Below are positions 34,070-45,962 of a stretch of DNA of 64,000 nucleotides, one piece after another (the stretch's first letter is position 1; each line of letters starts with the position of its first letter). The stretch is from positions 248,001 through 312,000 of the forward strand of contig MU404056.1 of assembly GCA_022695795.1 (NCBI GenBank), in the 5' to 3' direction. A program made the translations under genes and the position numbers. Below the pieces are notes generated by a model, which was not told the origin of the DNA, did not search any database, and saw only the letters and a list, made by a program, of their open reading frames with translations. The DNA is from Biscogniauxia marginata. Lineage: Eukaryota > Ascomycota > Sordariomycetes > Xylariales > Xylariaceae.

Positions 34070-35350
34070 TTAATTATCTTGTTGGATGTCCTTGTCTTCT
34101 TCGTTCTTGTCATCTTTGGTATATCTCACCAAGTAGTCTGCGCCGAGTCCTAGACTGATTACGCCACCGGTGATCCAACAGCCATTGACAAACCACCACC
34201 AGCAATCCTTGACGCTCTTAAGGTTCACATTCTTAATCATCCAGCCCAGTGTCAAAGCAGCTCCTCCACAGCTGCCAACAAAGAATGCTGGGCCTGCACC
34301 CGCGGCCATACCAGCGGCCCCTAGCAAACCGATCTGGGCGACTGCTAGGCCCGCAAGGACTTTCTTCGTGCCGGCTTCGTGCTTTAGCGCAATGCTCTTG
34401 ATCCCTGCCTTGGCGTCGTCGCGGATGTCCATGTGCGCGTATATCATGTCGTACAGGACGGTCCAGGAGATGTTGCTCGCGTACAGCAGGGCGGCAGCGG
34501 TCAGGGCCGAGCTATCCGAGAGGAGGTCGACGCCGAGCGCGGGGAATCCCATGATGGCGCCCCAGGAGAAGGTCAGGCCGAGCACGAACTGCGGGTAGTA
34601 GGTCACGCGCTTGGCGAGCGGGTACGTCGACACGAGGAGCAGGCTGGGGATCCCGTAGAACAGGCACGAGGTCGGGAACTGCAGCAGGACCCCTAGGCCC
34701 GCGAGGAGCTGGGCCCCCGTGTACGCGAGCGCGCGGAAGGGCGTGATGGCGCCCCGCGCCAGCGGCCGGTGCCGCGTCCGCGCCACCCGCGGGTCCAGGT
34801 CCCGGTCCCACAGGTCGTTGATGCTGCACCCGGCCCCGCGCATGATCAGGGCGCCGGAGAAGAAGAGCGCGCTCGTGCCGAGCACGGAGAGCGGCGTGGC
34901 GGCGGGCGAGGCGAGCGGTGCCGCCATCAGCGTCGAGAAGAGGCACGGGAAGAAGAGGTAGTACGTCCCCGTCGGCTTGTCGAGGCGGATCAGCTCGCCG
35001 TAGGGAACCCACGACCGCGGGAGGTGGGAGAGGAAGCCCGATGTGGGCGGGGAGTAGGGCGGTTCTGGTGCGGATGGAGATGGAGAGGGGGCCTCAATGG
35101 TGTGGGCCCTCCTGCGGTGGCTGCTGCCGTGATTGGGGGCTGGGATGAGAGGGATTGTGTGCTTTGGTTTGGTGAGGCTGGGAGCAGTTGCGGATGAAGT
35201 TGGGGGCGCGTAGGAGGTGCCTTGTATTCTATGTGATATAGCCCGAGAGGTGCCGTAGAATGACTGGGACAGACCCCCAGGATTGGGAAAAACCAAGGGA
35301 CGCGGCAGGCCCCTTTGGCTGCCGCGTATAACTATTTGAGCGGCCATCAC
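34070..35350 (-). CDS. coq2: 4-hydroxybenzoate polyprenyltransferase, mitochondrial (COQ2)
   Basis: Single exon, 426 residues. It prenylates 4-hydroxybenzoate in the second step of ubiquinone synthesis, in the inner mitochondrial membrane. Both Asp-rich UbiA motifs are present: NDLWDRDLD at 178-186, preceded by MRGAGCSI, and DMIYAHMDIRDD at 301-312, followed by AKAGIKSIALKHE. Seven to nine hydrophobic helices fill residues 135-410. The first 100 residues are Ser/Pro/Arg-rich with few acidic residues, fitting a mitochondrial import sequence. LIRLDKPTGTYYLFFPCLFS before the first helix is also typical. The central part is markedly GC-rich, which opens long antisense frames that I regard as shadows. 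Confidence 0.95.
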   Translation of the reverse strand: MMAAQIVIRGSQRGLPRPLVFPNPGGLSQSFYGTSRAISHRIQGTSYAPPTSSATAPSLTKPKHTIPLIPAPNHGSSHRRRAHTIEAPSPSPSAPEPPYSPPTSGFLSHLPRSWVPYGELIRLDKPTGTYYLFFPCLFSTLMAAPLASPAATPLSVLGTSALFFSGALIMRGAGCSINDLWDRDLDPRVARTRHRPLARGAITPFRALAYTGAQLLAGLGVLLQFPTSCLFYGIPSLLLVSTYPLAKRVTYYPQFVLGLTFSWGAIMGFPALGVDLLSDSSALTAAALLYASNISWTVLYDMIYAHMDIRDDAKAGIKSIALKHEAGTKKVLAGLAVAQIGLLGAAGMAAGAGPAFFVGSCGGAALTLGWMIKNVNLKSVKDCWWWFVNGCWITGGVISLGLGADYLVRYTKDDKNEEDKDIQQDN

Positions 35351-36310
35351 CTCAAATGAGATCTATATATAAATTTATGACCGTTAGCTGGTAAGTTGAT
35401 AGGTAGCATGAAATGCGTGCGCCGTAGGGGATGGGAGATCGACTATGTAGGTAGATATAGGAACTCCATACTTGAGCCACATGTGCTCTGTTAAACTTCT
35501 ATAGATAATTACATATTATCTACCAAAGAGGGGAGAAATACAATCGCCATGTTCGTAGGTGTGAGTGTAAGTGTATTACACTACCGTGCACGACAGCAAC
35601 CTCAGATATCGTGAATACATTTATTCGCGTCCAACCAAAGCCCCTGCCATATCCTCAAATTTGTGAAAATCAAATAAGATGGAAGAACGAAAGAACAAAG
35701 AGACAGAACTCACTTTCAATTCATCTTCGAATTAGTGTGTATAGGTAGGTACCTTCGCAATCTCTTCTATTATACCTGTTGACCTTTGGCATAGGCCGGA
35801 TGTTGATTCCTAGATGTAAGTGAGGTTTCCGTCAGTCCCTCTCTCGTCCCCACTAAAATATTGGCACAGTTCGCGCTAACTTTTTTTTTTGAAGCTCAGA
35901 TATGTACACAGGTAGATTAGGTAAGCAGGCAGGCAGGTACCCACCGCATCGCCCGTGCACTACGACAGCTACAGCCAATTAGATAAAGACTTGGCGCTTC
36001 TCCGAATTTCGTGAAGCTTTCTCCAGCCAAACACCTGCCACTTCTTTCCGTCGCATCCTCCCTGGCTCAACCATCACGGATTGAGTGATTATATGAGGCA
36101 GCAGAGCACTGAGACATTGGCAATTGTTCCTACAACTCCGTATAAAATACCTATTCTGCTCTGGACACCCGTTTGCCTACCTTGTATGCTGTCGCAACGT
36201 GGGCATCGCTGAGGCGCGTCTGAGGTGGTCGTAGCCATCCTCACCCTCACTGATCGCAAATCCCACCTTCCTACCGAGTATCTGTCACGAACAAGAGAAC
36301 ATTGTTGATC
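35351..36310. other. Divergent promoter region between coq2 and the JmjC gene
   Basis: A 960-bp region between two genes that point away from each other. It holds a GTAGGTAGGTACC cluster near 35741-35753, a T9 run at 35881-35889, and a (GCAG)n patch near 35924-35936. The minus frame at 36089-36598 overlaps the first JmjC exon and is a shadow. Confidence 0.5.
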
Positions 36311-39300
36311 ATGCCCACCACACTCCATCCCCAGGCCAAGTTCGACCCTATCCCGCCCGACCTTGACCTTTATGGTCTCGTCGACCGAACTCCAAACTTC
36401 GACTGGGTCGTGCGCATTTCCACTTCTCAGATCCGCCGCCTTGGTCCCGCCGGCTTTGAGAAGCTCGTCCAGCTCCATGTCATCGAAGGTGGCCGGCCCC
36501 TGGTCATAGAGGGATGGAACAAAGTCCTCCCTGCGGACTTGTTTAGCGCCGCATGGCTGGAGAAGACTTACGACAAGAAGCGTACGTTCTGCTTCCAATA
36601 TGATAGCACTTCTTGCGATTACTAATTAGATATTCAGAGGAGAATGTCCGTGACATAACCGCGCAGTCGGACATTCCTATGACGACGGGGCATTACCTAC
36701 GATCTATGCGACAACTCACGAATCAATGGAGCCCTACGAATTTCCGAGACGAACGACGGCAGCGCCTCTACTTGAAAGATATCGATTGCCCTCCTGAGTG
36801 GTATCAGCACTTGAAGCGAGTCATACCCCCTAATGTCTTCTACATGAATGAAAATGTTAGCGAAAACCCAAGCGCCGATGCCCGTAATGATGACATTTTT
36901 GGCGCCCCTGAGAAGACCCCGGCTGTGGCAGGCGACCTGATGAGCAGCCTCTCGGAAGAAATGCGAGCGCAGAATCTCATGTGTTACGTTGGTCATGAAG
37001 GCACCTATACCCCTGCGCATCGAGAAATGTGCGCGAGCTTAGGCCAGAACATCATGGTGGAAGCCTCTGGAGACAAGGATGGGGAGAAACCAGGTAGCTC
37101 CATCTGGTTTATGACCGAGACCAAAGATCGTGAGGTCGTCCGTGAATATTTCCTCTCTATGCTAGGCCATGATATCGAAATCGAGAAGCACTTTGCCCAG
37201 ATCAATGCATGGAAGAAGGCGAACTTCCCTGTCTATGTCGTCGAGCAGAAAGTTGGAGATTTTATCTTAGTGCCTCCCCTGGCGCCCCACCAAGTCTGGA
37301 ACCGGGGGACGAGGACGATGAAAGTTGCCTGGAATCGAACGACAGTCGAAACCTTGGACCTGGCACTACACGAGGCCCTCCCAAAAGCGCGACTTGTCTG
37401 TCGTGATGAGCAGTACAAGAACAAGGCCATCATCTACTATACCCTCGAGAAGTACTACAAGGAATTGCAAGCACTTGAAGAGAGTTCTGAAGTCGGCTGG
37501 TTAGGCCTCAGCCAGGAGCTGATGCAGAATTCGTCTCGAATGAAGCAAATGGCAGATGACTTCAAGCGTCTATTCGGTCTCTTTACAGAAATACTGGTTG
37601 ATGAAATGTTTGCCTACAAGCAGGCGGACGTGGAAGTCATACCTTTCGATTCAAATATAACCTGCTCTTACTGCCGCTCCAACATTTTCAATCGATTTCT
37701 GACATGCAAGTGTTGCGTACGGCAGTTGGTGAATGGCGATGAAGACACGTACGACATATGTATGGAATGCTACTCCATGGGCCGTTCCTGCGTATGCATT
37801 TCGGGTCTTCAGTGGTGCGAGCAGTGGAAATGGTCAGATCTCATCGAGAAGCATGAAACTTGGCGTGCTATGGTTATCAAGCAAGACGGATTTGTGGATA
37901 TTGACCTTTCTCCCCAGCCGATCGAAATCGCGCGCAAAAAGTCAGGTAAGAGATCGGTAGCCCAGATCTGCCAGGAACAACTTCGAAGACGACCCTGGAA
38001 TGATATCACAAAGCCGCTAGACGCAGCTGCCGAGGAGTCGGATGAGCCTGAAGTGGATGAAGAAGGTCGAATTAAGAAAAAGCCTAAACGAAAGAGAAAG
38101 CCCAAAAAGGGCGACACATATCGCTGCCACGTGTGTTGTCATAAAGATTACACCTACAAGCTAAGTTTTTGCACAACCTGTCCAGAAGCGTACTGCTATG
38201 GTGTTCTCTGGAGGGCTTTCGATATGATGCCGCAAGCCGCGATGGAGAAAGAACACTGGCAATGCCCTCGATGTCTTGGTTATTGTAACTGTGGATCGTG
38301 CAGACGAGCTGGCCATTCAGTCCCCTATGTGCCGAAGAACACATTACTCGGGCACGATACCCGCCCTATTGCAGATGATCGCAGCGTCGAGTCTATTGTT
38401 GACTTCCGCGTTCACAACCTGAGCTGGCTGAAGGCTGCTGGAGAAGAAAATCGTAGCAAAGACACTAAACGGATGCAGCGATTACGAGAGCAGGCAGACG
38501 CTGAGAAGGCTAAGGATCCATTGGCAAGCTTGGAGACAGACGATGCCCCTCACGAAATGGACTCGGCTGTGCAAGATTCGATCATGAACGGCTACGGAGA
38601 TCAAAGCCACATCTTAAACCACGATGTGACAAATAGTGCTCACGACAATGAACAGCCCTCCAACACGCAAGGCGAAGGCGAGCAGGGTGAACGTAACGGC
38701 CATGTTGAGGCAGCTAACATGTCTGGTCTTCAAAATAGCCAAGATGATTCTGCTTATCCCGACCCATCAATGATGGGCGGTGGGCGCATGATGGGCATGG
38801 GATTCTACGACCAAGACGAGAGCGCTGATAAAATTCTATTCGACGCCTTCCAAATACCTACGGCTGATACCCTCAACAATGAGCCGCAAATGTCGGAATT
38901 CGTGAAAAAGACATTGCGACTAGCCAAACGGAAGGCAAGGCTTGAGACAGACGATGACCCTGACTTTCAAGGCCCTAAGAGTCATCACCGCAAAAAGCCT
39001 AAGACGGGGAATATCGACCAGTTGGTCAATTTAGACCCAGCTCTTCTTGGTTCGCTTGGCAATGGCACCTCCACACCAACTGGCGCGCAGAGTGCAAGTG
39101 ATACCGGCACACCTAGTAATGGTGTTGCAGAAGGACAGGAGACGGCGCTTTCAGAAGAGACCTCTTTAGAGCAGACCTCGCGTCCTAATCCTAAGCCGAC
39201 AAGACCACCTTTGCCTATTGATCCACTTCGACCGACGCTACGTCATGCTAAGCCAATGACCTCCTATGTAGAGGCTGAGGAACCCGTTGAAGACCCGGAT

Positions 39301-40383
39301 GATACTGTTCCTGTTAGCCTATTTAGGGCTGAAAATGAACATACACCGACTGCTGAGCGGGATCCCGTTGACCTGGCCGCTGACGCAATACGCGCTCTTG
39401 CACAGATTCCCAACGAGGCAGAGGCTTCCGTCCAGACCCCTCAGTCAACCGGTAAAAGGCGAGGAAGGCCACCACGGAACTCTATTAGACGGAACTCTCT
39501 TGATTCAAAAACTCCTCCTAGTACAACTTCCTCTCCCGTCTTCAAGAGGCGCGGCCGACCGCCGCGAAAGTCCAACCTTAGCAATGTTGAAAACAATGAA
39601 GATGTCACTATGGCCGATGTCAACGATGACATGAACGAAGACGCCACCCTCCTTGAACTTGAGGCTCAACTAGCGCGGGAGCTAGGATCGGGTGATCGTG
39701 ATGAAGATTCACAGACATTATCACAGCCACCATCTGCTTCATCTCGGGGGGGAAAGCGAAGGGGCCGGCCTCCGGGAAGACGGTCTACACTTTCTAAGCG
39801 ACCTGAGCCAGAGCCAGAGCCAGAACCTGAGCAAGAACCTGAGCCGGAGTCAGAGCCGGAGGCGCAGGCGGAAGTTTCAACACCGGCGAAGGACCCTGCA
39901 TTCATGACTTTGCAAGAGCGAATGGCTCTGAAGGGCAAGAAGGTGAAGATCGGTCAACGCAGGCGAACAAATGGGCCAACGACTATTTCTGCTACCGAGT
40001 CAGGAAGTGCAACCCCTGCTAGTGCTAAGAAGCCCGATACATCCGTGCCTGACGGGAAGGCAGAAGAACCTACATTGGCTTCTAAGCGCGGCCGCAAAGA
40101 GCTTGTCGATAATGACTTCGAGCTAGCGGCGGAGGATGCCTTGTCAAGTCCTAGCTCCGAGTCAATTCAAGAACCAGAACCAGAACCACCGGCGCCGCGC
40201 TCTACGAGGAAGCTAGGGCCCACTGTCGTACGACTTGCGTCCACCGATGATGAAGATAGTGACAACGACTCGGAGACCGACGTTAGTGACGATAGCGGTA
40301 CTCCAGCTAAACAGTACGTCGCAAGACGCGGCGCGGGAAGAGGGAGGCCACGCGGTAGGTGGGCTAGGAGGGGCCGCGCGTAA
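36311..40383 (+). CDS. JmjC-domain, 4CXXC zinc-finger and AT-hook chromatin protein
   Basis: Exons 36311-36581 and 36638-40383 join across a 56-nt intron to give 1338 residues. The ATG at 36311 is the first in frame. A JmjC-type domain spans about 175-340; GTYTPAHREMC (His 218, Glu 220) and APHQVW (His 308) are the probable iron ligands, here an H-x-E...H triad. A first cysteine cluster (CSYCRSNIF...CKCC...CMECYSMGRSCVC) lies at about 433-478. A zf-4CXXC_R1-type finger follows at 587-650 (CHVCCHKDY...FCTTCPEAYC...CPRCLGYCNCGSCRR). The C-terminal third is disordered and acidic, with three GRPP AT-hooks (KRRGRPPRNS, KRRGRPPRKS, KRRGRPPGRR), a Glu-Pro repeat and a final Arg/Gly tail (GRGRPRGRW). 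The pieces point to a nuclear, DNA-binding histone-modifying protein, possibly a lysine demethylase. Substrate and activity are inferred. Confidence 0.9.
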
Positions 40384-43300
40384 ATAAGGTATCTTACCTC
40401 ACTAAAGGATCGACCGTTGTCGTATTATGAATTAAGAAAAAAAAATTAGCACAAGATGGGAACAAGTTATGCCGAGATGGAGCATTTTTTCCCCTTCTTC
40501 GTTTCAAGCTGATTTAGAAAATCGGCCTTGCGTTCATCTTGACAAGCCGTGTGTATTCAAAAGTGTACCTACCTAGGAACGAACGAACGAACGAACGAAC
40601 GAAGGGTGAGGGATTCGCTTTAAGAGGGGAACTCGTTTTAAAATATGGGGGTTAGGACGGACTGGCCTGTTTTTTCTAATTATGAGCATGCGTGTGTTTT
40701 TTTTAAAGTCGGAAGAATTCCCCCCCATTGCAGTCAGTCAGTCAGTTGTTGCTGTTGCTTATAATATCATATATTATAGGAGAGCTATCCCATGCTATAT
40801 AATTTTTCCCTCTCACCTCATGCGTAAGGTCGTTTTGCAAACTTTCTGTTTTTCTCTGATGAGTGAGTGACTGACTTGCGATATTATTTGTGTACGATCT
40901 GGGGAGTTGTGATGCGCATACGTTTAATGGGGTGTTATAGTAATTCGATCTGAGACGTCACTTTATTGAGATGGGACGAATATGTGAGGATCGGGTGGTT
41001 GATTAGTTGTTTTTGGATCACAGGAGGCGTATATCGATTGGTTGATGATCTTGATTACACTTCATAGGTCTTCCCGTATATGTGTAGGGTATGTAGGTAG
41101 GCGGGTATGTACAACGGGACATTTGATATAATTACGCGAGAGGTTCCGCGTCTTCTCCCTCAGCCTTTCTTACTATTCTATCTAAGATTGGAACCCGACC
41201 AGCTCTTTTGATTCGTTGTTAAACCGTATATGCGTCGGATTTTTGGTTTCTTTGGCTCTTGGCATTGCAGCTTTTATAATACAAAAAATAAAGAAGGGAT
41301 TATGTCAACAACACGTCCAATTTGCTCTCAGCCGCAGCGGCAGTGGACATTGTGAGTCGATGACACCGATATGGTCATCATTATATATGGGGACGCGTAT
41401 ATATCATCTATCCATCGTGGTTATAGGGCATCAGAGGGGAACTCGGGACACCAACACCTGGCTCATAACAACGCAATCTTTCGGACAGCCCGCATCCAGC
41501 GGACAAACTTTTCTTTCACCCGCCACGGTCGAATGCTACCTTACCGGCTATTCATTCTAAAGAGTTAAAGAGCGGTGGCGAGGTCGGCGCCGCGTGAGCC
41601 GTCACCTGAAATCACCTGGTTAGGTTGGTTACCGGGAGATGTTAGGGAAAAGCTCAGGTTAGGTAGGTAGGCTGTGAATGGAGTTAAGTCAATGATTCTT
41701 GTGTATCTTGTGCGTTTTTTTATTTACACATGTTTAATTTGGAAGAGGAGGTACGTGGGGCAGGTGGCGGAGTTAAATCGTCGAGGTCTTGTTGTGTGAA
41801 AGATGAGTATTGAGGTTACGGAACTTGGTAAGATTCGTCCCCCCCCTCCTCACTCCTTTGAATTGGGGGGGAGAGAGCGTATATTGCTAGTGTTCTAGCT
41901 AGGCTTTCTTTAAGACACAATAGAAGTTGCAGAATGATTGATTGTTGAGTCTTCAAGAGACTCTCTCGGTGTTCTCCTGTCTGAATATCTACCTATCTGG
42001 TGTGGAGACTCATCTAGAGTCGTAACATATATCGTGTACTCAAGTATTGCTCGTGATATTGGCCCTGTTCACAGACGTATTATTTGTCGAAAATATTAGT
42101 GGCAATATCTTAGGGGTAGTTTGATTTCGGCGCTAAGGTGTAGTAGTTAAGAGATGAGTGTCTTTTAGTTAGATGTTAGGCCTCGGCGTGAGTGTGAATA
42201 GCAGCAACAACAAGACAGCTCGATCAAATCCGGGATTGGAAGCGTTTATGTTACAATAATAACAGCCTGGTTGCATAGCTACATACTATCCTTTTACAAC
42301 CGGAGAATAGCTAGATTTTATATTCGCTAGGTGCTTTATCTAATATGTACACACCGATCTTTAGAGGGGGGGGTTAATCCTTTTTATATAAATAGACCAC
42401 ACTTGAGTGTAATAGTTTAAGAACACTCCATCCGGACTAGCAAACTATCTTAGGAATGTGGTAAAGTTGGTTCGAGAGATTCTTCCTGCGACACACGAAG
42501 CACAAATACATTATAAGTGGATGCGGTCTAGATTATTAGTAAACAACATACGTCTACTTTGTATTAATCTTTTACATATATTCCCAATTTCTAAGCATGG
42601 CTCTTTTTCTATGCTTAAGTCTTTAATAGACACTTAGTGTTATATATAAACTTGAACTAAAATTATTAAAGCTTGATTTCTTAATCATTTTCGACTAACT
42701 AAACAGTTATAATCGCTAGACTCTTGACACTTTTATCGCCAAATAAAGTTTAAGCAAGACTTATTAGAAAGGCTTACATTTCTAATTAATGTATTGCATA
42801 AAAGTTGAGAACAGGTTTTCACATAGTACATTCAATGTATTTATATATACGTGGGCCCAACATATAAGGGAATATACCTAGGTCTTCCTTAAATTCTTTC
42901 TGGAGCTGCATAGAGGTGTTAGTGCTATAGGTATTTTCTTTGGCAAGTTACTTGTCTACCACGTGATTCGTTTACTCTATACCTACACACAGCCACATAA
43001 GGTGACAAAGATGGCTGTGTGACAGGGTGGCTTGGGAGGAGGACAGTTATTCTTACCTACATCTTAAATTGTATTTACACCAATGAGAAATACTTGCCGG
43101 TAAGCCTTCCCGACAACTTACGCATGCCTTAGGGTTACAGTGACATTCCACGTAAATTGACACGTACATACTGAAAAATTCGACTTCATTCAGGCAAAGC
43201 TATTAGCTCTTGGTGGTTATCTAAATAACTCATTCTCTATACCTGGAGGATCCAGTTACGATAGCATGACCTAATATTCTAGACCTATTGTCTCTAGCTA

Positions 43301-44089
43301 ATACAGAGTATATGGATTTGTACATCACATGTGAACTGGCATGTAACCCGAAATTTAGGTAGCTAGGTCTTTATTCCATGTTGATAACTAGGAGGGCCAA
43401 CGATCATGGTAAAAATGCAAGGGGTAATGCGCGTCATCCAGCGCAAGGGAGGTAGGGAGGCATTTTCGAATACCCCCTAGGGAGTTTCCTAATACCAAGG
43501 ACTTTAGCCGTTCAACCACTTACCCCGGACTTTGGCTGAGATTTATTTCTAACTTAGGAGATAAGTAATAATACCATTTTACCTAAACCCCTTCCCTGCC
43601 CCCCTCCCCCCCGCGCGCGCAAGTGACGTGATTCCAAACCGGCGGTACATGATTATGGGTCTCGTCGATCTACGCTTGACTACCGAATCGATTTTATCCA
43701 AGATCCGGCTCACGAGAAAAAAGGTGGTATGCAGGGCAATGAACTTTGGACGGAAGATAGGGGTTTCCCACATCAACCTATCTCTTCTGATGTGCATATA
43801 TATATATCTTACAAAGTATGTATGAAACGATTTTTAATTGTTTCGTGTCTGAGATGGATTGCTACGCACCAATATATAGTTTATCTAGGATTTAATTGAA
43901 GCCATCTAACACGCCCGCAAAACACCTGTGCCGGTATTCCAGTAAAAATCCGCTGGTAGCCGCTTCGATAAGGAATCTCCCCATAACAACAACGAAAAGA
44001 AATGTTCTAGGACATTCTTCTCCTTTTACATTAAAACTAGAGATTCGTCTCCTTCCTCCGCATCCTGCTGTTGGATAGATGTTTCATCA
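40384..44089. other. 3.7-kb AT-rich gene-poor region
   Basis: Contains (GAAC)6 at 40577-40600, AGGTAGG clusters near 41090 and 41660, G/C homopolymer runs (for example 41840-41870 and 42366-42374), and an AT-rich core from 42340 to 42860. No coding segment is supportable; the frame at 41216-41560 is featureless. Confidence 0.5.
40577..40600. repeat. (GAAC)6 microsatellite
   Basis: Six perfect tetranucleotide units about 190 bp downstream of the JmjC gene stop, possibly in its 3' UTR. Confidence 0.9.
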
Positions 44090-44474
44090 CTATATTCCTA
44101 GGGAACATTCCGAACATTGATAGTAGTAGCAGTCGTAGATGTCTCTCTACATTACATCAGAGCAACGATATTAAAGAAGACACAGATTATCATGCACTTA
44201 CAGAAGAGAGTTTGCGGGCAGCGAAGATATTGTAGCTGTCATTATTTACCTATCAAAGTTGGCTTAGAATCGTCTTGAGGACGCTGCCGGTGCAAAATGA
44301 ACTTACCTTGACCTTGTATCCCATTACGCCGAATCTTTCAATTAGCTTGTCGGAAAGCTTTGAGGGGTCAACATCTTTGCACGGGATGCTCTGTGCTTGT
44401 GGCTGCGCTTCACTCGCCTGCCCTGGCGATTGCGCTTTAGCTGGACTTCCTCGCAGGCTCCTCCAGAAATTCAT
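44090..44474 (-). CDS. Small three-exon gene, 90 residues, unknown function
   Basis: Exons 44474-44307, 44249-44202 and 44146-44090 join in frame across introns of 57 and 55 nt. Both introns have GTAAGT donors and TAG acceptors, and together with ATG and stop this makes a complete reading frame. The N-terminus is Ala/Gln/Pro-rich (AQSPGQASEAQPQAQS). The core is DVDPSKLSDKLIERFGVMGY, then KVKVNNDSYNIFAARKLSS, which looks like a helix followed by two strands. The end is Tyr/Cys-rich (RDIYDCYYYQCSEC). There is no signal peptide. The canonical splice sites and the way exon 2 restores a hydrophobic strand pattern argue for a real gene, but I do not know the family. Confidence 0.55.
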
Positions 44475-45962
44475 TGTTAACCGTACTAGTATAGCCGCAA
44501 GTATCAAAATCGCTTTCCCCTTGACTTTTACGTATGATCGCTCTTGGAGTTATACTTTTTGAAGTATCCGTCTGCGGATTATGATCGAGAGTAGAGCTTC
44601 TTGGTGTTTGATTTCCAGGACTCTTGGAAATGTGCGGAAATGAAGAGAAAAAGGAGGGTGTCACTGACTGGTAGGAGGGGATATGGGATCCTGCACACCG
44701 AACCCGCCTGCGCTCAATAAATAGAATGCGCCTTGTAGCATTCCTGACACATGACACTCTATTAGATGGGGGCTGAATGAACGAGAATTTCTTTTATGCT
44801 GTGATCACTTCAAACGCCACCATCTCACGGGCATAAGACAGTGACTTTCTGAGCCACTCATCTGACCATCCCGCCCTCCTAGCTTCTCAGTACCGAAGAT
44901 ACTCAGGATTACATCAAAATGATTAAACCGAAATTGATAAGACTTCCAAAGATCGAGATTGGGTAAAGAAAGAGACCCGGCTTCAATACTGATCGAATTA
45001 TAGGATGGTACTCACTATGAAGGCAGGATACGAAGACAACTTGGCCAATGAGAGGTGAGGCAGAGTAGCAAACATACCTACGTAGGGGAGACTGTGGCAA
45101 ATTTAGGCTAGAGATTACGACTCAACATGGTCATCACGGCGTACATTGGTAGCTTCACGCTCCCTTCGCCCGAGCCTTGGTCTAGGGCACTAGGTCTGTC
45201 TATAGGGGTAACTTTTTACACGGAAAAGATTTATAATAATAATATATTCACTAATTAATTAGGCTTTGATGGGAAAAAAGTTGAGGGGGACTGAATACTT
45301 CTAAACAGACTATTCTTTGCTATGTGAAGGCAAAGAAAAAAAGAAAAGAATTTGTTGATCATTATGCAGGAGGCGTTCTGAGGTGAGCTGAGACAGGTCC
45401 GATTTGATACAGGAGACCTGTGGGAACCTAATTATGGGGGTTCTTAATTGGTCAGATGGGACAGAAATGCTGTTATCTACCTCCCGAGATAGTACAAAGA
45501 GCCGTGTACCCTTCCAACCGTACCCCTTTCATCCAGCCACATAGTCGGGCAACCATTACTCCTGCCGGTGGTATCTTATGAACAAATAAGGCATTCACTT
45601 TGGTATTTGTCGACTACGCGTTTGCTTTTATCGCCAGAAAAAGCAGTGTGGTAACGTTGGTCAACTTCTGATATTGCTCACCTGCACGAAAGGATCGTGG
45701 GTTCAAATCATGGCGGTTTTGGCAGCTATCAATTGGCCGGATGCTGGTTTCACTACAGATTATGCTCTTATCTCGCTATTGATCATCTTCTAAATTCGGA
45801 AGTACCCTTAAAGTAGACGAAGAAGGCTCGTCAAGACTCGTAAGGCTAGTAGAGGGTGTAGTACATAATGTCTTCCGAGTCGAAGTCGTGAACTGAAAAC
45901 ATGGCTTGAGTTTCTTCCCCATTGTTGTTCCACAGGCTTGTAGCCTATTAGAACAAGATATA
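44475..45962. other. Spacer between small gene and protein kinase
   Basis: No gene supported. A minus frame at 44437-44757 overlaps the start of the small gene and is featureless. A tRNA-like T-arm string (GGGTTCAAATC) near 45700 lacks the rest of a tRNA. Confidence 0.5.

Noticed and set aside
34433..35197. Long frames on both strands within coq2
   Set aside because: Produced by high GC content; the coq2 frame has clear UbiA motifs and the others have only Arg/Ala/Gly runs.
45640..45720. tRNA-like GGGTTCAAATC with an upstream TGGTAACGTTGG
   Set aside because: Stems do not close and no acceptor stem is seen; at most an old tRNA-derived fragment.
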